From Nitrososphaerota archaeon (GTDB lineage: Archaea > Thermoproteota > Nitrososphaeria > Nitrososphaerales > Gagatemarchaeaceae), in assembly GCA_005877225.1 (NCBI GenBank), contig VBPK01000126.1:1-11213 (forward strand): a DNA stretch of 11,213 nt. The letters are read 5' to 3'. A program made the position numbers and the translations under genes. Shown here piece after piece: positions 6,197-11,213 of the stretch (positions are counted from its first letter, which is position 1; every line of letters starts with the position of its first letter). Below the pieces are notes generated by a model. The model worked only from the letters and a program-made list of their open reading frames with translations, did not search any database and had not been told where the DNA came from.

Positions 6197-7450
6197 TTGG
6201 GACTCACCGTAGCTCTCGCATATTCTGGCGGCCTCGACACCTCCGTCTGCATCAAGTGGCTGCAGGAGAAGTACAAGGCTGAAGTCATTACGGTAACGCT
6301 CGACCTCGGCCAGAAGGATAACCTCAGGGAGATAGGGAAGAGGGCCTACCTCCTAGGAGCACGAAACCACTACGAGGTCGATGCTCGCCACGAGTTTGTC
6401 ACCGGCTACGTCTACCCAGCGATAAAAGCCAATGGGCTCTATGAAGGCAAGTACCCGCTCAGCACCGCGCTCGGCAGACCTCTGATAGCGGAGAAACTCG
6501 TGGAGGTGGCCCAGAAGGAAGGCGCTGATGCGGTCGCCCACGGTTGCACTGGGAAGGGGAATGACCAGGTGAGGATGGACGTTACAGTCAGGTCGCTCGA
6601 CCCCTCCCTGAAGGTGATCGCCCCGGTCAGAGAGTGGAACATGACGAGGGACGAGGAGATGACTTACGCGCAGAATCAGGGGATCCCGATAAAACCCTCG
6701 AAGTCGATCTACAGCGTCGACCAGAATCTCTGGGGGAGGTCCATCGAGAGCGGCCCCCTCGAGCATCCGGATCAGGAGCCCCTCCCTGATGCCTTCGAAT
6801 GGGCAACCCTCCCCGAGGAGGCCCCCGATACCCCGGGCTACCTGGACCTTGAATTCCTCGAGGGTGTCCCAACAAAGGTGAATGGTCAGGAGCTGAACCC
6901 AGTCGAACTGATTCAGTTCGTAAATCAACTCGGTGGCTCGCACGGCGTGGGAATCATCGACCACATGGAGGACAGGCTCGTCGGGATAAAATCGAGGGAG
7001 GTCTACGAGTGTCCCGCGGCCCTGACCATCATAGAAGCGCACAAGGACCTCGAGAAGCTCGTGCTGACGAGGAACGAACTTGAGTTCAAGTCCTCCGTCG
7101 AGAGAGAGTGGGCCTGGCTAGTCTACTCGGGCCTATGGATGGAGCCTCTACGGGCGGCACTCGACAGCTTCATTGAAACGACCCAGAAGCGGGTAACCGG
7201 AAAGGTCAGGCTGAAGCTCTACAAGGGCAACGTGAGGGTAGTGGGAAGGTCATCGAAGAACGCGCTCTACAAGCTGGAGCTGTCGACCTACAACAAGGGT
7301 TCGACCTTCGACCAGAGGAATGCGGTTGGTTTCATAGAGCTCTGGGGGCTCCAAGCCCGCGTTGCTGCCAAGGTCGCTGCCAAGGTCGCCGGGATGAGTG
7401 AGGGGAGAACCGCTGGATATCAGAGGGAAACGCCTGAAGAGATCCAATGA
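6197..7450 (+). CDS. argG: Argininosuccinate synthase
   Basis: An enzyme of 417 residues joining citrulline and aspartate with ATP to argininosuccinate, the penultimate arginine step. Visible motifs are the N-type ATP pyrophosphatase loop SGGLDTS (residues 10-16), HGCTGKGNDQVR (115-126) for citrulline/aspartate binding, and SVDQNLWGRSIESG (173-186). The C-terminus carries the usual oligomerisation helix region. The frame is open back to GTG 6119, but TTG 6197 is chosen. The TATA box at 6161-6168 would lie inside the longer version, and MGLTVALAYSGGLDTS matches the normal family start; TTG 6179 is second choice. A 12-base perfect tandem duplication (7364-7387) makes the repeated AAKVAAKVA near the C-terminus. 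argH begins 53 bases before its stop, indicating an operon. Confidence 0.95.
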   Translation: MGLTVALAYSGGLDTSVCIKWLQEKYKAEVITVTLDLGQKDNLREIGKRAYLLGARNHYEVDARHEFVTGYVYPAIKANGLYEGKYPLSTALGRPLIAEKLVEVAQKEGADAVAHGCTGKGNDQVRMDVTVRSLDPSLKVIAPVREWNMTRDEEMTYAQNQGIPIKPSKSIYSVDQNLWGRSIESGPLEHPDQEPLPDAFEWATLPEEAPDTPGYLDLEFLEGVPTKVNGQELNPVELIQFVNQLGGSHGVGIIDHMEDRLVGIKSREVYECPAALTIIEAHKDLEKLVLTRNELEFKSSVEREWAWLVYSGLWMEPLRAALDSFIETTQKRVTGKVRLKLYKGNVRVVGRSSKNALYKLELSTYNKGSTFDQRNAVGFIELWGLQARVAAKVAAKVAGMSEGRTAGYQRETPEEIQ

Positions 7451-8876
7451 AAGTGCGACGGGGTTCATCTCATCCATCGGATTCGACGCACCCATCGCAA
7501 GGCACGTCATCAGGATCAACACAGCACACATGCTAACGCTGATTCGCGCCGGAGAGGTCAAGAAAGGCATCGGAGCGGAATGCCTGAAGTTCCTCCTCGA
7601 GGGGGCCCAAGAGACAACAACCGGGCAGTTCGAGGATATCCATCAGGCGATAGAGCAGTCCGCCGTCGACCGCTTGGGTGTCGAGAAGGCCGGTTTCCTC
7701 AACCTCGGAAAGAGCAGGAACGACCAGGTTGCATCTGCGATTAGGATGGAGCTGAGAGAGCGCATCATCCTCCTGCTGACGAGCGTGAACCTGCTTCAGG
7801 AATCGCTCCTGGGCGTGGTCAAACGTGACGGACGAACCGTCATCCCGGGATTCACCCATCTCCAGCACGCCCAGCCCGTTACCGTGGCGCATCACTATAT
7901 CGCCTACTTCGACTCGATTCAGCGCGACTGTGAGAGGTTCTTCCAATTGTACGAGAGGGTCAACCTCTCGCCCATGGGGGCCGCAGCACTCGCGGGGACT
8001 TCGGTAAACATCGACAGGAGGCTGATCGCCTCCCTCCTCGGCTTTACGGGAATAATCGATAACTCGATGGATGCTGTCTCCTCGCGTGACTTCGCGGTTG
8101 AGGCTCTCTCCTCCTGCGAGATGCTGATGATCGAGCTGAGCAGGATCGCGGAAGAGATCATACTCTGGTCTTCCAAGGAGTTTGGATTCGTAGAGGTCGC
8201 CGACGACTACGCCGCTTCCAGTAGTATCATGCCCCAGAAGAAGAACCCCGTCACGGCCGAACTCGTAAGGGCGAAGTGCGGCTCGGTCCTCGGGTCGCTT
8301 CAGGCCGTCTGCGCCATCCTGAAAGGACTCCCGTACTCCTACAACCTCGACCTACAAGAGGTCACCCCTCACCTCTGGGCGGGCCTCGCAAACACCCAGA
8401 AGTCCGTCGAGATCATTGATGCGACAATCTCGACTCTGAAGTTCAACCCCCAAGCTTTCTCCAAGTCGATGGAGGGAGATTACTCCACGGCCACCTCTCT
8501 CGCGAACTACCTCGTAAAATCGAGCGGCCTCTCATTCAGAGAAGCACACTCTCTCGTCGGGGAGGTCGTTCGGAGGTCAGTCGAGGAGGCGATTCCCTTC
8601 TCCCAAGCAGCGAGAGAGCTCCCGAAGCTCTCAAAGAGAATTCCACCCCTCGAAGACGAGACCCTGTTGAGCATCCTCGACCCGGCCGGCTCGCTGAAGA
8701 GCATAGTGACGGCTGGAGGTGCCAACCCGCAGTTCATCCCGGGAAGCGTTGAAAGGCGCCTCCGACTCATTCACAGGAACCGCTCGCGGCTCGCCAAGCT
8801 CGAAGGCGGCCTGAAGCTGGCGGAGCGGTCGCTCCTCAGGAGCGCAAACTCATTGCTCGAGGAGGTGAGAAACTAG
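7398..8876 (+). CDS. argH: Argininosuccinate lyase
   Basis: A fumarase/aspartase-superfamily enzyme of 492 residues that splits argininosuccinate into arginine and fumarate. Seen: RGKRLKRSNESATGFISSIGFD at the N-terminus in the place of the family GGRF...F..SI.FD opening, EDIHQAIE (79-86), GKSRNDQV (104-111), and GFTHLQHAQPVTVAHH (about 151-166) with the catalytic region His. The signature loop SSIMPQKKNP (275-284) contains the active-site Ser. The usual HTGRSRND is replaced by NLGKSRND, a variation I believe is seen in archaeal homologues. The start is GTG 7398, inside the end of argG. No other in-frame start exists before ATG 7530, which would remove essential N-terminal residues. Its stop codon overlaps the lysW start by one base. 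Confidence 0.95.
   Translation: MRGEPLDIRGKRLKRSNESATGFISSIGFDAPIARHVIRINTAHMLTLIRAGEVKKGIGAECLKFLLEGAQETTTGQFEDIHQAIEQSAVDRLGVEKAGFLNLGKSRNDQVASAIRMELRERIILLLTSVNLLQESLLGVVKRDGRTVIPGFTHLQHAQPVTVAHHYIAYFDSIQRDCERFFQLYERVNLSPMGAAALAGTSVNIDRRLIASLLGFTGIIDNSMDAVSSRDFAVEALSSCEMLMIELSRIAEEIILWSSKEFGFVEVADDYAASSSIMPQKKNPVTAELVRAKCGSVLGSLQAVCAILKGLPYSYNLDLQEVTPHLWAGLANTQKSVEIIDATISTLKFNPQAFSKSMEGDYSTATSLANYLVKSSGLSFREAHSLVGEVVRRSVEEAIPFSQAARELPKLSKRIPPLEDETLLSILDPAGSLKSIVTAGGANPQFIPGSVERRLRLIHRNRSRLAKLEGGLKLAERSLLRSANSLLEEVRN
8861..8868 (+). promoter_or_regulatory. Strong Shine-Dalgarno site of lysW
   Basis: GGAGGTGA, a full match to the archaeal anti-SD, sits inside the last codons of argH, seven bases before GTG 8876. 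It is the best ribosome binding site in the window. It fits a need for high expression of the small carrier protein, which is used as a stoichiometric scaffold. Confidence 0.75.
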
Positions 8877-9049
8877 TGAATACCAAGTGTGCTGAATGCG
8901 ACGGCCCGATAAACGTCCCCAACGATGTAATAGTCGGGGAGATCGTTTCGTGCAGGGATTGCGGGGTCGAATACGAAGTATCCGAGATAAGAGGTGGTGT
9001 TGCACTATTGAAACCCGCGGAGACGGTCGAAGAGGACTGGGGCGAATAG
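8876..9049 (+). CDS. lysW: LysW amino-group carrier protein
   Basis: A 57-residue acidic zinc-ribbon-like protein. Two CxxC pairs (Cys5/Cys8 and Cys26/Cys29) would bind one zinc. The C-terminus is the hallmark EDWGE, whose final Glu57 is the attachment point: LysX links its gamma-carboxyl to the alpha-amino group of glutamate or alpha-aminoadipate. The carrier then presents the intermediate to LysZ and LysY and protects the amino group from cyclisation. The GTG start overlaps the argH TAG by one base (TAGTG) and is preceded by GGAGGTGA. The lysX start follows four bases after the stop. The length and ending match the family exactly, so the call is very safe despite the small size. Confidence 0.96.
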   Translation: MNTKCAECDGPINVPNDVIVGEIVSCRDCGVEYEVSEIRGGVALLKPAETVEEDWGE

Positions 9050-9052
9050 TGG

Positions 9053-9805
9053 TTGTTGCAACTTACCATCCTCTTCGATAGGCTCAGATGGGAGGAGAAG
9101 GCCCTCAAGAAGGAGGGCGAGAACGAGGGGTGCGAGGCTTCCCTCCTCGACGCGAAGGGCCTTGTCCTTGAAGTCTCGACGCCAAGAAAGCGAAACGGCC
9201 TCGGCGACCTCGCTCTTCAGAGGTGCATCAGTCACTACCGGGCACTCTACCTGACGAAGATTCTCGAAAATATGAGTCTCGAAGTGGTAAACTCCTCCGC
9301 CGTCACAGAGAACTGCGGAAACAAGCTCCTGACGACCCTCCTATTGGGAAAGGCGAGGATTCCGACCCCGAAGACATACATCGCACTCACCCCCGACACC
9401 GTTCCTCAGGCCGCGGAGGCGCTTGGGTTCCCCTTGGTGATGAAGCCGATGACGGGCAGCTGGGGAAGAATGGTCAGCTTAGCGAGAGACGGTGAGACGC
9501 TCCAGTCGATGGTCGAACTCCGAGAGCAACTTCAGAACCCCGCGGAGCACATGTACTACCTCCAGGAGTTTGTAAAGCGCCCTCCCAGGGACATAAGGGC
9601 TGTCGTTGCCGGAGACGAGATAGCCGCGTGCGTGTATCGTTACGCCCCCGAGGGGGAGTGGCGAACCAACGTAGCTCGCGGGGGAATCTCGAAGGCTTTC
9701 AAGCCGCACGGTCGAGTTCAAGGGCGCGCAGTCAGCCACGCAAGGCAGCATTCCCCGCAAAATAATCAAGTACGTCCTTTCACGGGGCAAGAAGTAGATT
9801 GGTGA
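9053..9805 (+). pseudogene. lysX: lysX/argX (LysW-glutamate/aminoadipate ligase), disrupted by an internal deletion and frameshift
   Basis: An ATP-grasp ligase gene, start TTG 9053 or 9056. It is convincing from MQLTILFDR through LQRCISHYRALYLT, TENCGNKLLTTLLL (84-98), KPMTGSWGR (131-139), QEFVKRPPRDIRAVV (161-175) and GEWRTNVARGG (201-211). After about residue 218 (base 9706) the family likeness ends. The frame then continues in unrelated sequence (HGRVQGRAVSHARQ...) to TGA 9803-9805, for a total of 250 residues. The expected C-terminus is found in another frame at 9708-9797. From my recollection of LysX homologues about 38 codons are missing between, including the VD...NEVN segment that supplies metal ligands of ATP-grasp enzymes. 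218 + 38 + 29 residues gives about 285, the normal length. The product as written should be inactive. LysX specificity (glutamate or aminoadipate) cannot be judged. Confidence 0.8.
9708..9797 (+). other. Out-of-frame remnant of the LysX C-terminus
   Basis: Read in the frame of base 9708, this stretch encodes 29 residues beginning TVEFKGAQSAT, continuing IPRKIIKYVLSRGKK and ending at TAG 9795-9797. It matches the LysX family end, where NEVN-H-T(V/M)EF(K/R) is followed by an I-P-x-x-I-x-x-Y helix. The preceding lysX frame differs by two bases, so the net loss would be 2 modulo 3 bases. The remnant stop lies four bases before the lysY GTG, the close spacing typical of this cluster. Confidence 0.8.
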
Positions 9806-10860
9806 GGGTCGGAGTCGTAGCCTCTTCAGGCTACATCGGGGGAGAGCTTCTTCGACTGCTGCTGCAACACCCGCAGGTCGATCTCACTGTGGCCACTTCG
9901 AGAAGTTACGCGGGCGAGTACGTCTTCAGGGTGCATCCCAACCTTCGCGGCGTCACGAACCTGACCTTCACGGAGTTCAACCAGGGAACGCTTACAGAAA
10001 AGGCCGACCTCGTCTTCACCGCCCTCCCCCACGGTGAGTCCGTCAAGTACATCCCGCAGCTGGCAAAGACTGGTCTGAAGATAGTCGACATGAGCGCCGA
10101 CTTCCGGCTGAAAGACCCCAGCAAGTACAAGAGCTGGTACGGGTTCGACCACCCTTCCCCCGACCTTCTCCGAAAGTTTGTATACGCCATCCCAGAAATA
10201 AATCGAGAAGAGGTCAGGGGCGCAACCCTCGTTTCTTCCCCCGGATGCATGGCCATCACCTCCATCCTGGCTCTCGCGCCTCTCCTGAAGCAGAGTTCGT
10301 TCCCCATCGACGCGGAGCACATCGTCGTCGACGCGAAGATAGGCTCCTCGGGGGCGGGCGGGAAGCCCTCGCTCTCCACCCACTTCTCCGAGAGGTACAA
10401 CGTCGTGAGGCCTTACAAGCCTGCGGGGCACCGCCACTCTGCAGAGATAGAGCAGGTTCTCTCCGGGCTTGCGGGGGAGGAGGTGAAGGTCTCGATGTCG
10501 GCGCATGCGGTCAACATGGTCAGGGGAATACTCTGCACCTGCCATCTCTTCTCCAGCGGGAGTCCCCAGCCGCTTGAAATCTGGAAGGCTTACCGTTCGA
10601 TGTACGACGGAAGTTACTTCGTGAGGATCGTCAGAGACAAGAAGGGGCCCTTCAGGCTTCCCGACCCGAAGATAGTCATTGGTTCGAACTTCTGCGACGT
10701 CGGTTTCGAGCAGGAGGGTAGGACGGGGCGGGTCGTTGCACTCGGGGCGACAGACAATCTGATTAAGGGAGCCGCGGGAAATGCGATACAGTCGATGAAC
10801 TTGATGCTCGGGCTTGACGAGAGGGCGGGTCTCAACTACGCCCCCCTGCACCCGGTGTAA
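9802..10860 (+). CDS. lysY: LysW-acylphosphate semialdehyde dehydrogenase (LysY/ArgC family)
   Basis: An NADPH-dependent reductase of 352 residues turning LysW-gamma-glutamyl (or aminoadipyl) phosphate into the semialdehyde. Seen: N-terminal VRVGVVASSGYIGGELLRLL (Rossmann fold), VDMSADFRL (about 96-104), and the catalytic Cys in SSPGCMAITSIL (Cys149). A His-containing PYKPAGHRHSAEIEQ follows (about 205-219), and the end is DNLIKGAAGNAIQSMNLMLG. GCMA instead of the ArgC GCYPT fits the LysW-linked branch. GTG 9802 is favoured over TTG 9799 since MRVGVV equals the usual opening. One oddity is that the first Gly of the GASGYxG fingerprint is Ala here (ASSGYIG). lysZ follows after three bases. LysY serves lysine, arginine or both in archaea. 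Confidence 0.94.
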   Translation: MRVGVVASSGYIGGELLRLLLQHPQVDLTVATSRSYAGEYVFRVHPNLRGVTNLTFTEFNQGTLTEKADLVFTALPHGESVKYIPQLAKTGLKIVDMSADFRLKDPSKYKSWYGFDHPSPDLLRKFVYAIPEINREEVRGATLVSSPGCMAITSILALAPLLKQSSFPIDAEHIVVDAKIGSSGAGGKPSLSTHFSERYNVVRPYKPAGHRHSAEIEQVLSGLAGEEVKVSMSAHAVNMVRGILCTCHLFSSGSPQPLEIWKAYRSMYDGSYFVRIVRDKKGPFRLPDPKIVIGSNFCDVGFEQEGRTGRVVALGATDNLIKGAAGNAIQSMNLMLGLDERAGLNYAPLHPV

Positions 10861-10863
10861 GGA

Positions 10864-11213
10864 TTGAAGGTTGTAGTGAAGATAGGGGGGAGTCTCGTGA
10901 AGAACGGTCTCCCCACGCCCCTCCTCGAGGACATCGGGGAGGTCGCCCGCTCCAATCAGGTCGCGCTCGTTCATGGTGGTGGCGAACTCGTAACCGATGT
11001 CGCCAGGAGGTTGGGGAAGGAGCAGAGTTTCATCACATCCCCCGAGGGGATACGGAGCAGGTACACAGATAGGGAGACGGTCGAGATTTACGCGATGGTG
11101 ATGTGCGGGATGGTCGCAAAGAGAATAGTTCTCGCCCTCCTCTCTCACGGAGTAAGGGCGGTTTCACTCTCTGGGCTCGATGGGCGGCTCCTCATCGGAA
11201 AGAGAAAGAAGAA
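10864..11213 (+). CDS. lysZ: LysW-aminoadipate/glutamate kinase (5' part, runs off the window)
   Basis: An amino-acid kinase of the ArgB/LysZ family; 116 complete codons are visible from TTG 10864. It phosphorylates the side-chain carboxylate of the amino acid held by LysW. Motifs seen are MKVVVKIGGSLV (phosphate-binding loop), ALVHGGGELV (about 37-46), SRYTDRETVEIYAMVM (about 71-86) and SGLDGRLLIGKRKK (about 103-116). RYTDRETVE and the GLDG.L..KRKK region are typical of the LysZ type. The gene begins three bases after lysY with no separate promoter, so it belongs to the same operon. The missing C-terminus lies beyond the right edge; lysJ/lysK-type genes might follow, but that cannot be seen. 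Confidence 0.93.
   Translation, partial: MKVVVKIGGSLVKNGLPTPLLEDIGEVARSNQVALVHGGGELVTDVARRLGKEQSFITSPEGIRSRYTDRETVEIYAMVMCGMVAKRIVLALLSHGVRAVSLSGLDGRLLIGKRKK

Noticed and set aside
9708..9805. Treating the 250-residue lysX frame as an intact short enzyme
   Set aside because: Its last 32 or so residues match nothing in the family, while another frame at the same place encodes the expected family C-terminus.
9826..11148. Long 440-codon open frame on the minus strand opposite lysY and lysZ
   Set aside because: The plus strand carries two well-supported enzyme genes with family motifs. The antisense frame is a by-product of GC-rich codon bias and its translation resembles no protein I know.

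Overview
The window looks like chromosomal DNA from an archaeon, probably of the TACK group (Thaumarchaeota-like or a relative). The evidence is an archaeal replication factor C small subunit, an archaeal-type histidyl-tRNA synthetase, TATA-box promoters close to start codons, and an argG-argH-lysW-lysX-lysY-lysZ cluster using the LysW carrier protein. The DNA is fairly GC-rich with many AGG/AGA arginine codons. Most genes appear to start at TTG or GTG. The exact lineage cannot be fixed from the sequence alone.

Layout. (1) Positions 1-1363: the tail of a GcvT-like folate-binding protein, which stops early, then a gene for the FAD/FMN-type beta subunit of a heterotetrameric sarcosine oxidase/dehydrogenase. 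(2) 1364-1731: a gap with an unassigned open frame and the rfcS promoter. (3) 1732-3976: rfcS and hisS, 4 bases apart and probably one transcript. (4) 4091-5338: a major facilitator superfamily (MFS) transporter with its own likely promoter. (5) 5408-6136, minus strand: an ACT-domain protein. (6) 6197-11213: argG, argH, lysW, a damaged lysX, lysY and the 5' part of lysZ, all on the plus strand and tightly packed.

How the genes work together. LysW carries the amino group of glutamate (or alpha-aminoadipate) on its C-terminal Glu. LysX joins substrate to LysW, LysZ phosphorylates the side-chain carboxylate and LysY reduces it to the semialdehyde. ArgG and ArgH turn citrulline into arginine. Their presence in the same cluster indicates an arginine role, perhaps alongside lysine. 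The divergent ACT-domain gene seems to share one near-symmetric TATA element with argG and is a candidate amino-acid-sensing partner or regulator.

Main point of interest: lysX is broken in this sequence. The frame is normal to about position 9706. A stretch equal to about 38 codons, which should hold the ATP-grasp metal-binding end, is then missing. The true C-terminus follows in another frame (9708-9797). This is either an assembly or sequencing error, or a real deletion implying a second LysX/ArgX elsewhere. I saw no mobile element, CRISPR array, tRNA or rRNA, and no clearly new multi-gene system.
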